Shown here piece by piece: positions 29,179-38,345 of a stretch of 64,000 nucleotides of DNA. The notes below the pieces were generated by a model. The model was given only the letters and a program-made list of their open reading frames with translations, was not told the origin of the DNA and ran no database searches. How positions within the stretch are numbered: position 1 is the stretch's first letter; each line of letters begins with the position of its first letter. A program made the position numbers and the translations under genes. Origin of the DNA: Schizochytrium sp. CCTCC M209059 (Eukaryota; Sar; Bigyra; Thraustochytrida; Thraustochytriidae); contig KN805450.1 of the NCBI GenBank assembly GCA_000818945.1, forward strand, positions 13,083 to 77,082. The letters are read 5' to 3'.

Positions 29179-30141
29179 TTCCCCCCCCCCCCCCTTTCTT
29201 TCCCCCTTTCTTCTCTCCCTGGCCCAGCTGTCTCACAAGGACGGCGCCGCGTGACGCGACCGAGGTGCGATGCGGGGCAACGTATGCGATGCGATGCGAT
29301 GCGATGCGAGGCGATGCGAGGCGATGCGAGGCGATGCGATGCGAGGCGAGGCGATGCGAGGCGAGGCGCGAGGAGGCAGTCTCTACTACTTCCTCTATAT
29401 CTTAGTCGCGCTCTTTTGCAAGTGGAGAATCCGCCGCCGCAAGTCGGCCTCGCCGCGCGCCAAGTGGCCGCTGTTCTCGTTTCGCTCCGCGCCGCCGAAT
29501 CACAACTGCCTCGGGTTCAGCGCGCCCGCTGAACACAGAGGAGTTCTCCCACACCCCCTATGAAGACCTGGGGAGACGCGTAAAGTACTGTAAGAGAGGG
29601 CGCACACAGGGGTGTGATACGAGTATACTAATGGTTCTGTGGCGGTACCGTAGAGGTTCCGCAAATTACATTCGTCGCCGTGACGAGTCGTGGAAAGTCT
29701 AGGGTTGATTGAAGTAATGCTGCGCGTGTCGCACGTCGCATTCACTGGCTGATCGCGCAGAAGTCATCCGCCGCTGCCATGGTTGCTTGAATGGATGGAT
29801 GGATGCATAGATGGATGGCTGATCGACTCTTCCTCAATTTCCAACCGTGACACCCGACACACTCTTTCCTTTCACTTGGCTTGTCCTCTGGAGGGAGGCT
29901 GGCGACTTCGACCATACTGCAAAATGCATTGTGCGCCACCGATCAGTGGCAACGCAAGTGCAAGAGAAAGGTCCCTGTAAGCTAGCTGGCTCGCTAGCGT
30001 CGCTGCGAGAAGAAAGTCAAGCCAAGAAAAGAAAAGAAACAAGGCAAAGCCAGCCCGTATCGTTTCTCAAAAGAAGTCCCCAAAAGAATAGAAGAATAAC
30101 TTACTCCTTGCGGCCTAGGAGAATAACTTACTTCTTGTGGC
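29179..30141. other. Intergenic region with gcgat/gcgag repeats
   Basis: Holds pentanucleotide repeats at about 29279-29369, a ggatggat-type repeat near 29792-29818, and two similar gaataacttact copies near 30090 and 30120. No gene supported. Confidence 0.5.
29279..29369. repeat. Imperfect pentanucleotide repeat gcgat/gcgag
   Basis: About 18 units of 5 bp with T/G alternation at the fifth position. Confidence 0.85.
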
Positions 30142-31392
30142 CTACGAATAAAAATAAGAAGTGCACGAAGACCCGTTCTGAAGATTGCTCAGATCGGGAC
30201 CCGCCCATGTGTAGCCGCCAATAATGATGATCATACAGACCTGCGAGATAATCATGGAGCCAAAGCCGTAGACATAGGCATCTCTGCGCTTGAGCTTTTT
30301 CAATTCAGAAATAAAGGTTGACACAGTCGAAAGACTGCCGCAAAAACCCGTCATGAATCCATTGAGCACCTCGCACTGCACCGTATCCGCAGACACCACG
30401 GCCAGACCCAGAATATAGGCCATGGCAAGCAATGCGGAGGCAAACACGTTGGCCAAAAAGGTGCCAAGCGGAAAGTTAGCAAACTTGGAGTTAAGCAAAC
30501 GGCCCAGCGCGTAGCGCAACCAGGCGCCAAAGGGGCCCCAGCAGAGCGCAAAAAGCGTCTTTGTGCGAATAAATCCGGTGAGAAGAGCGATCAAAAGACC
30601 AAGCAGCACCGCGCCAAGCACGCTTGCTGCCTCGTATAGCATGCGAGGCACGCATGGCCCGTTCGAGGATTTCGCATTCTCGGAACTTTTGGGGCTCACC
30701 AGGTACAAGGCATCAGAAAGATGGCGACCAAAGTCATAACCCATGAGGATCACACCGATCCCTGTGAGTTGAGTCTCGAACCAAACAAAAGCGCGCTGAC
30801 CGCGCGAAAGTCCTAACGCCGTGGGGCCCACGAGCACCGCTGTGGCTTCTTCCCAGCTGGAAAATGTCGTCAGCGAGCCGCAGAAACCGGTGCCGACGCC
30901 CACAAAAAGCGGCGTCCAAATGAGGTGCTTGAAATTGCTCCAGTACGCCAACCACGCTGTGCCAAGAAAGTTGGCAAACACATACGAGTCAAAGGGATAC
31001 GCCGCGTTTTTACCGAGCCCGATACGCAACGCCACGCCTGCAATGGACCCGACCGCGATCAGAGCTAGCGTCGCCAGTTGTTCGCGCAGCCACGAGAAAC
31101 CTGGTTCTGGGTCTTCGCGCGCCTCTTTTCTTGCCTTTGGGACCTCGGACGCCTCTTCTCGGCCGGCCGTGGCCAGCACCTCGTCGTCGAGAAGAACCTC
31201 CTCCTCCTGCCGGGGGCTCATCTTTTGCTGCTGCAGGTTGTGCGTCCCGCGCCCGTCCTCGAGCTCGTCGCCGTGGCCTTTTGCGGCCCCGCGCTCGTCG
31301 TCCTGCTGCGGCGCCATCGCGGCCTCCTCCGCGCCAGAGCCGCCGCGCCGACGCCCCCCGCTGCCCTTCCCCGCGGCCTCGGCGCCGAGCAT
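30142..31392 (-). CDS. FEX: Two-domain fluoride channel (FEX/CrcB family)
   Basis: 416 aa from the ATG at 31392; a second ATG at 31317 (M26, MAPQQDD) could be the true start. A hydrophilic Glu/Arg-rich N-terminus of about 100 residues precedes two fused CrcB domains. The first has GSIAGVALRIGLG, then ANFLGTAWLA and GFCGSLTTFSSW. The second has GPFGAWLRYALG, then PLGTFLANVFAS and GFCGSLSTVSTF. Both keep the G-x-x-R, N and GFCGS(L)T/S signatures lining the fluoride pore; the tandem form is the eukaryotic FEX type. It lets F- leave the cell and gives fluoride tolerance, at the plasma membrane. About eight hydrophobic helices are seen. Confidence 0.93.
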   Translation of the reverse strand: MLGAEAAGKGSGGRRRGGSGAEEAAMAPQQDDERGAAKGHGDELEDGRGTHNLQQQKMSPRQEEEVLLDDEVLATAGREEASEVPKARKEAREDPEPGFSWLREQLATLALIAVGSIAGVALRIGLGKNAAYPFDSYVFANFLGTAWLAYWSNFKHLIWTPLFVGVGTGFCGSLTTFSSWEEATAVLVGPTALGLSRGQRAFVWFETQLTGIGVILMGYDFGRHLSDALYLVSPKSSENAKSSNGPCVPRMLYEAASVLGAVLLGLLIALLTGFIRTKTLFALCWGPFGAWLRYALGRLLNSKFANFPLGTFLANVFASALLAMAYILGLAVVSADTVQCEVLNGFMTGFCGSLSTVSTFISELKKLKRRDAYVYGFGSMIISQVCMIIIIGGYTWAGPDLSNLQNGSSCTSYFYS

Positions 31393-32047
31393 GCGCGCGC
31401 GCGGTGGTCTCCGCCTCGCGGGCCTTGCGGTTCTGCCTCCGCCTGCAGCGCCCTGGAGTGGAGTGCTGGTTGAGCGCGGGCGACGCCGTGCACGGGAGCG
31501 CCCTCACTCTGCAGGCAGGCAGAGAGACTCCTCCCACTGACGGCCAACTGCGACTTGCAGAGGCGAGGCAAGGCGAACGAGGCAACTTGAAGCTATTCAC
31601 ATAACGACAAGGCAAGCAGCGCTGCAAAACGAATTGCGAATGAAAGAGCCCCCCACCCCGAGCCCGGCCGCCCGCAAGGCAGGTTGTGACGCAGCGCGCA
31701 GCCGCAGCACGGACGGCGTCGCTCGCGCCGAATCCGCACGATGCTTTCGCCCACCCGCGGACGCCCTGCCCTGCCCGCCAACGTCGCGACCGCCACACCG
31801 AGCCGCCACCCCCGACTTGGCGGCCTTCGAGCTCGCCGGCCGGCCTGGGACTTTTTTTCGTTTGCCTGGACCCGCGAACTGGATGCGCGATCCCGGCTGT
31901 TCATGATACTGCATGAAGTAGGTAGGCCTAGGCATGGCGATTGGTTTGCATTCGGCAATTCGCCCGCCGTTGGTGGTTATATTATATTAAAACAAACAAA
32001 GTATACATGAATTTAAAAGAAAATTAATAAACAGAAAGAGAGCCACG
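31393..32047. other. Intergenic, 5' region of FEX
   Basis: GC-rich promoter-like half, then AT-rich sequence near 31980-32035. TAGGCCTA palindrome at 31923-31930. Confidence 0.5.
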
Positions 32048-32666
32048 TCAGGTCTTCGGGCGACCCCTACCAGTGGACTCAGAGCAAGAAAAGTCGCTTT
32101 CGAATGCGTCAAGGTCCTTTTGGAAGTCTCGGTCGGAAGCATTTGTCTTTGCCTGGGCAAAGTCAATGATGCGAACGAACGGCGCCGGTGGCGTCCATGA
32201 CAAAGTTGCGCAGCAGCACGTCACGATGCGCTACGCCGACCGCGTGCACCGCTGTAAGTGCCGCCAAGGCCTTGGTCCGAATGTCGTCGTTCAGGAGACT
32301 CACATCGAGCGACTCACCAGCATAGGTGGTGGCGACGATGAGGTCGTTGAAAATGTGGCGACCGCCGTAGAGATACCAGGGCACGTGCGTGCCCCAAAGA
32401 GAGCGCAGCTGGAGGTAGACGTCCATCTCGTTCCAAAAGGCGAACTCCGCAATGCGATTTAAATCTATGGACTTTGAAGGAGTCATGATCTTGACAACGG
32501 TGTCAACTCCGCCCGTGTCCACGCGGATGAAGAATCCATACTGGCCTTCGAGAAAGTACTGGGTGACGTCGAGCAGACCCCCAGCGTAGGGAAAATGGAC
32601 GTCGCTCTTGAGCGGAAGCAGCTGGCGCAAGTCTTCCCGTTGCTCGTTCGACGCGGTGTTGACCAT
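32048..32666 (-). pseudogene. Short kinase-like protein gene with a frameshift
   Basis: From the ATG at 32666, about 164 residues read in frame: VVKIM (lysine), an Asp/Glu-rich helix, then HRDVLLRNFVMD, the catalytic-loop pattern HRD...N. Directly after, the plus-strand sequence gaacgaac (32173-32180) shifts the frame and stops it at 32163. Skipping one 4-bp copy restores VRIIDFAQAK (DFG-like, DFA) with exactly the HRD-to-DFG spacing of kinases and a stop at 32048-32050. The fragment has no C-lobe beyond about 30 residues after DFA, so even the repaired protein would be a minimal, atypical kinase. It may be a recent pseudogene or an assembly error. Confidence 0.65.
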
Positions 32667-33777
32667 GTTGCGAGGCAAAGCGGTGCCACGCTACCTTGTG
32701 CCTTTCCTCGTCTATCTGCAGAAAATTCACTCGCTCGACCAGATTAGGTGGTTAGCTACCGCTACTAGGAGGTGCCAAGGAGCAGAAGTGTGCGCGGAGC
32801 GAGATCGTCCGGCCAGCCCTCCTCTCCTTCTTTCTCTCTTTCTTCCTTTCTTTCTTTCTCCGCAAGCAGTTCCAGGAGCCAAAGGTTTGGACTGCAGCGG
32901 CTGGTGGCTTGGCTTTGGGCACTTGGGACAAGGCAGATCGGAGGAATAGGAAGCAATGTCTGCGCTGCGAGTTGTAGAAACAACCGCTCGGATCGCGCGT
33001 GCAAATGGAGGCATGACCGGCAGTGGAGTGGAGTTGAATTCAACAACAACAACAACAACCTACACGTCAAAGCCTCAACGCTGGAACAGACCGTGTGTGA
33101 CCTCGACCCTTGCCGCACCACCTCGTTCCGGACTGGTGAAAGCGCGTCCCCTCCCGTTTCCCACGTGCCCCTCAAAAGTGGCAATGCAATGGAAATGCAA
33201 GTGCACTGCAAGACTGTCGACGGCTCGGAGCACGTTTTGTTTTGCGGGGATGAAGGAATAGCTCAAACAAACCCATGTGTGCATGCATGTTAATGCAGGG
33301 CAGCCACCACTGGTATCAGCCGCAGCGCTACTGACCTTGACTTGCTGCTGCCGCCCCACTCGCGGCTTCGCCACGTGGACAAATCCAGCGTCAGCGTGCG
33401 TTTGGGTTGCACGACTGGTCCTTACCCAAATCTAGTAGCTTGCAGTGGTATGGCTGGCGTGTTGACCTTCATCCGTGTGGACTCTTTTGTTGCGTTGTGA
33501 GGAGACGGACGCCCCGCCCCGCCGCCGCACTCACAAACAGTGTGGTGAACGCGCATTGTAAACTTTCCGTGTCCTCTTTGCAAGGGCGTTTGATTTTGCG
33601 GGCGGCCGCGGTGACCTGGGGTGACCCAGTGAGGTAAACAGACCGCAAGCCTTTGCCTGCCGAGCGGAGAGACGGCAGACACACAGACAGACAGGCAGAG
33701 ACACACGGACGCACGCAGCAGTCGCAGGCACGCAGAGCGACCTCGCACGCCGAGACCGCGACTCGGACGGAACCCCG
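32667..33777. other. Intergenic region, 5' side of the lactonase gene
   Basis: Contains (TTCT)n at about 32835-32860, a CAACAA tract near 33040-33058, and cagacagacaggcagac-type repeats at about 33670-33710 in the likely 5' UTR. No convincing gene. Confidence 0.5.
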
Positions 33778-35130
33778 ATGCCGCAACAGGTTGCAGCATC
33801 GTGGGACGCGCTCGCCAAGAAGAACCTCCAGCGGCAACGCTCGGGCGAGGGCGAGAAGAACTCAGACCCGCTCGTCATTGTGTCCTCGTACAATGACTTT
33901 GCCGACCTGGCGCACGGACCTCGCGGCAGGCAAGCCGAACACACGCTGCGCTCGTATCGACTCGACGTCCGAGACGGGAGTCTTACGTTGCTAAGCGTGG
34001 CCAAGGCAGACACCAACCCTGCCTTTACCCGCATGCACCCGTATCGCAACGTCATGTACTGCTGCACGGAGCGCCTTTCCGAAAACGGCCGCGTCGTCTC
34101 GTATTCGCTCGACAATGACACCGGTGCCATGACCAAGCTCGGCGACAAGGACGCGCAGGGCAGTTCCACGTGCTACTTGACAATCGACAAGGCGGCCCGC
34201 TTCATGCTCATTGTCAACTACTGGAGCTCGCACGTCGTCTCTATGCCCATCAATCAGACCACCTTTGCGCTCAAAGACGCCACCTGCGTCTACCACCCTA
34301 CTGGCATGGCATCGGTATCCTTGGCGCACTTGGAAAAACGTGTCAACCACTCGCAGAACGACGAGCTCGCTCGCAAGGAGCGCCAAAAGGACCCACACAC
34401 CCACGCCGTTGTGCTCGACCCCTTTCACGGCGTCATCGCATACGTTCCGGACCTTGGCTCGGACACAATCCATGCTCTACACTTTGATCGCAACTCGGGA
34501 AAATTGACCTGGCTCGAGGACATTTGCGTCGGCATCAAGGGCGAGTCGCACGGCCCGCGCTACGTTGAGTTTCATCCTTCTCTGCCCGTCTGCTATGTCA
34601 TCAATGAAATTGCCTCCGAAATTGCCGTCTTTGGCGTCGACCGCGCCGAGATTAACCGCATCGCAAGCCTTCAAGACGGCGCAGAGGCCGCGGCAACGCA
34701 GTCGCAAACTCGAAGCTCACTCTATCCCCTGCAGAGAATCAGCACAATTCCAACCGCCTTTCCCAAAGACCTCAACACGTGCGGTCGTATTGCAGTGCAC
34801 CCATCCGGTCGCTATGTGGTCGTCTCGAATCGTGGTCATAACAGTCTTGCAGTGTTCCGCGTCAAGCCTCAGCAGGGTGGCAAGCTTGGTCTTGTTGGCT
34901 TCTTTCACACGCGCGGCGAGACGCCTCGCCACTATCAATATGACCCTACGGGTCAGTACCTCATCGTCGCTAACCAGGACTCCAATTCCCTTGTCGTTTT
35001 TGAGTTCAACGTCTCTGACGGCAAGCTCAGGTTCACCAATAATCTTTACGACTGTCCCTCGCCTAATTTCGTGGCCTGCTACGCCTACGAGGAGCCCGAG
35101 CTCGAGCTCGAGGAGGACTGTCCGCTCTGA
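33778..35130 (+). CDS. Lactonase-family seven-bladed beta-propeller protein
   Basis: 450 aa. It matches the 6-phosphogluconolactonase-like propeller family (bacterial Pgl/YbhE type, fungal carboxy-cis,cis-muconate cyclase type). Signs are repeated blade motifs: HPYRNVMYCC near 84, DPFHGVIAYVPDLGSDTIHAL, HPSLPVCYVINE, the strong HPSGRYVVVSNRGHNSLAVF at about 341-360, and DPTGQYLIVANQDSNSLVVF. The PHTHAVVLDP segment corresponds to the conserved HxH region of the family. An Asp/Asn-rich loop insert and a Glu-rich tail (ELELEEDCPL) are extra. No signal peptide is seen, so it is likely cytosolic. The substrate is not deducible: 6-phosphogluconolactone or another lactone. Confidence 0.88.
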   Translation: MPQQVAASWDALAKKNLQRQRSGEGEKNSDPLVIVSSYNDFADLAHGPRGRQAEHTLRSYRLDVRDGSLTLLSVAKADTNPAFTRMHPYRNVMYCCTERLSENGRVVSYSLDNDTGAMTKLGDKDAQGSSTCYLTIDKAARFMLIVNYWSSHVVSMPINQTTFALKDATCVYHPTGMASVSLAHLEKRVNHSQNDELARKERQKDPHTHAVVLDPFHGVIAYVPDLGSDTIHALHFDRNSGKLTWLEDICVGIKGESHGPRYVEFHPSLPVCYVINEIASEIAVFGVDRAEINRIASLQDGAEAAATQSQTRSSLYPLQRISTIPTAFPKDLNTCGRIAVHPSGRYVVVSNRGHNSLAVFRVKPQQGGKLGLVGFFHTRGETPRHYQYDPTGQYLIVANQDSNSLVVFEFNVSDGKLRFTNNLYDCPSPNFVACYAYEEPELELEEDCPL

Positions 35131-35751
35131 TTGTCATCGTCACCACCACCACCACCACCAGCCAGCTCGCCTGCCCGCCCGCCTGCATTTCCCTCTCATC
35201 TTGCAGATAAACTAATCGAAAAACCCACCATCTTCTTCTTCAATTTCTCCTTTTTCAAGTATAGTAGGCCTAGTACTTCATGATCACCCTTCCTGGCGTG
35301 CCCGCGTCCCTGAACGAGGTCACACGGCTCCTTGCGCCATGCATACCTTCAGGCCTCCCACGCACGGTGCCGCCGTCACAAAAACGCCATGAGAGATCCT
35401 TACTACTACAAGTCCAAGAAGTTCCTGTAAAAAGCGCTGCCAGGGACGCGAATCTGCCTTATATGTTCCTAGTTTACAGATAGTATTATGTATAGTACTA
35501 CCTGGGCCGTTGCCCGCTCCAAAGAGGCTGAGAGGATTGAGACGAGACCAAATCCGTATCTCGCCCAGAGAACCGAGGCTGATCGAACCGAAGCTTCGTT
35601 CGAGGGGTCGCGCACGCAGCAAGCGAGCGAACGAGCGACGGAAAAGGAGAAGCAGCGGCAGCACCGTCGCGGCACAGACAGCGTCCCCTTCGCGCGCGCG
35701 CAAGAGGCGAGACGTTGAACGCGAGCGAGCGAGCAAGAAAGAGGAGGAAGC
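35131..35751. other. Intergenic, 3' of lactonase and 5' UTR of CBS
   Basis: CACCAC repeats just after the lactonase stop, a TAGGCCTA palindrome at 35265-35272, and a GC-rich leader rich in gcgagc repeats before the CBS start. Confidence 0.5.
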
Positions 35752-37555
35752 ATGGCTAGGTAAGTGCGCCAGGAAATTGCCGGCAAGAGGCGAGAATCGC
35801 CACCGTGACGCCCTCGCGCGACGCGAAGCGAACGTAGCGTGAGGTGAGGCCACGCGAGGCGCCGGAATCGACTCGATTCGACACGACTCTGCTTGACTCA
35901 ACTCGACTTGACTTAAGTTGACTTAACTTGGTCAGTCAACGCCATTATTTGGGCCAAGCAAGCGCGAGTTTCGCCCTCGGACGGACACAAACGGACTTGA
36001 CATGAATGCTGTTGGCCTAGCTTGCGAGCGCTGAAAACACAAAAAGCCAAAAGACACGGACTAACATTAAAAACCCTTGCTTTGACCCAATGCAACTGCT
36101 TGCCTCCCGTACATACATGTGCACACGCACAGCAACGATGATGCGAGGACCAAGCCTGTCGACGAGGTCATCATGGACACGATCCTGGACAACGTTGGAC
36201 GCACGCCACTCGTGAGACTGAACCGTGTAGGCAAGAACGACGGCCTCAAGTGCGAGCTGGTGGCCAAGTGTGAGTTCTTCAACAGCGGCGGGTCCGTCAA
36301 GGACCGTATCGGATTGCGCATGATCGAGGATGCCGAAAAGAGCGGCCGTATCAAGCCTGGCGATACTCTCATTGAACCAACCTCCGGCAACACTGGTATT
36401 GGTCTTGCTCTGGCGGCCGCCATCAAGGGCTACAAGATGATCATCACGCTCCCGGAGAAAATGAGTAAAGAAAAGGTTGACGTGCTCAAGGCGCTGGGCG
36501 CGGAGATTATTCGAACCCCAACGGAAGCGGCCTACGACTCCCCAGAGTCCCACATTAGCGTCGCTCGCCGACTCAACGAGGAAATCCCAGACTCTCACAT
36601 TCTCGACCAGTACGCCAATCCATCGAACCCCCAGGCGCACTACGAGGGAACTGCCGAAGAGCTCATCAAACAGACTGGAGGCAAGATTGACATGATTGTC
36701 ATGAGCGCTGGAACTGGCGGAACAATCTCGGGTACGGCGCGCAAGCTCAAGGAGAAAATCCCTGGCATCAAGGTCGTCGGCGTTGATCCGGTGGGCTCCA
36801 TTCTCGCCCAGCCCGAGTCCCTCAACGACAAGAACCGACTCCAACCCTATCAGGTAGAGGGCATTGGTTACGACTTTATTCCCGATGTCCTCGATCGCTC
36901 CATCGTCGACGAGTGGATCAAGACCGAAGACAAGGAGTCCTTTGTCATGGCGCGTCGTCTCATTCGCGAGGAGGGTCTCCTGTGCGGTGGCTCGTGCGGC
37001 TCCGCCGTCGCTGCCGCTTTGCAAGCGGCCAAGGACCTCGAGCCTGGGCAGCGCTGCGTTGTCCTCCTTCCCGACTCTACGCGCAATTACATGACTAAAT
37101 TCCTCGACGACGGCTGGATGATTGAGAACGGCTACATGTCCGCTTCGGAAACCGCCGATCAAAAGGAGTGGTGGTCTCTCAAGACTGTCGAGGACCTCAA
37201 GCCGTCTGCTCCCTGCACCATTGGCCCAGACATGACGGTGCGTGACGCTGTCATCATGCTCGAGTCCAAGGCCTTTGACCAGCTCCCCGTTGTTGCAGAG
37301 GGAGGATCCATTCTTGGCGTCGTGACGGCAGGCAACATGAACGCCAAGCTTCTGCGCAACCAGGTTCAGCCCGAAGACAAGGTCGAAAAGGCCTTGTACA
37401 AGAGCTTTAAGCGCGTCTCCCGTGACACCAAGCTCTGCGATCTCTCGCACATTTTCAACAATGATCATTTCGCTCTCGTGCTCAGCGAGGCGGACAAAAC
37501 TGTAGAGGGTATTGTTACACGCGTCGATCTGCTCAAATACATTACCAATCATTAG
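35752..37555 (+). CDS. CBS: Cystathionine beta-synthase, two exons (35752-35759, 36133-37555)
   Basis: The long exon lacks an ATG at its conserved start. A perfect donor AG|GTAAGT at 35760 follows ATGGCTAG, and an acceptor cacag at 36128-36132 restores the frame as MASNDDARTKPVDEV, giving 476 aa. A CTAAC branch-like site is at 36061. The PLP-binding lysine is K59 in SGGSVKDR; PTSGNTG, SAGTGGTISG and GGSCGS form the phosphate-binding and substrate loops. The C-terminal ~110 residues form two CBS (Bateman) modules (PVVAEGGSILGVVTAGNM and GIVTRVDLLKYI). The N-terminal haem-binding segment of the animal enzyme is absent. It joins serine and homocysteine to cystathionine (transsulfuration); Bateman modules usually bind adenosyl compounds. 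Cysteine synthase is the main alternative but lacks these C-terminal domains. Confidence 0.93.
35760..36132 (+). other. Intron of the CBS gene
   Basis: GTAAGT donor, cacag acceptor, 373 nt, phase 2, starting only eight coding bases after the ATG. Confidence 0.85.
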
Positions 37556-38345
37556 GGAAAAGTACCTCAAACGTGCGTTGATATCGCGTGCAAGCAGGGA
37601 ACTAACTACCCACGCTTTGCAAGATTTAGCTAGCTAGAATCACAGTCCTGTTCTAACAAAAGTGCCACAATCCCTCTTTTCCCTTTTCTTTTCTTTGCGG
37701 GAAAACTCTGTCTTTCATTTTGCTCATTCGATGTGACAGTCTGGTACAATTTCGTCTCTGTCTCGAGGAAGCTCAAATTCTCGAAAAGAAAAGGAATATC
37801 TGCTCGAATGCATGAAAAAGTAACGAACAAGGATAGCATGCCTTTCCACTCACAGAGCGCCTATTGGGGATATACTTGTAACTTGGTGTTGTGAGGTGAC
37901 TCGAGGCAAGGCGGGCGTTCTCAAGCGAGGGAGCACCAGCTTTTTGTTTCCACAAAGCAGATCGCCACATCAATTTCATCTGAATTCAAGAACACAGTGC
38001 CCACTTTTTTGCGAAATTGGGAATAAGGCACCTTTCTCTCGAATTGAGCAGAAAGCAACTTGAGGCGAATTGTTTGGCTAGTCCCCAGTCAATGTCGATG
38101 CTAGCTCGCGACATGGAGGCCGGGCGCTAAATCGCTACGAACGTTAATTCCCGAATCGCGTTCTCTCATGGACTGGTGGCAGATCACACAAACACACAAA
38201 GATACTTTAATGAAAGCTAGCTCATGAGATAAACCTGTCGCGAGATGAGACTTGCTTGACCGATCGGCTCGCGGCGATGACAATCGAGCGAGCATGCATG
38301 GCATTCCTTTCTTGGAGATACGTTCAAAGACCAGACCCAATTCTT
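37556..38345. other. Convergent 3' spacer
   Basis: Between CBS and the alpha-solenoid gene; AT-rich, no recognised feature. Confidence 0.5.

Noticed and set aside
29279..29369. gcgat/gcgag repeats as a possible CRISPR-like array
   Set aside because: Units are 5 bp and contiguous without spacers; a simple microsatellite.
27874..29532. Open frames spanning the N gap
   Set aside because: Unknown bases read as X; they are antisense of the G-alpha gene or artefacts.
36017..37570. 517-codon minus-strand frame
   Set aside because: Antisense of CBS; the enzyme motifs are on the plus strand.
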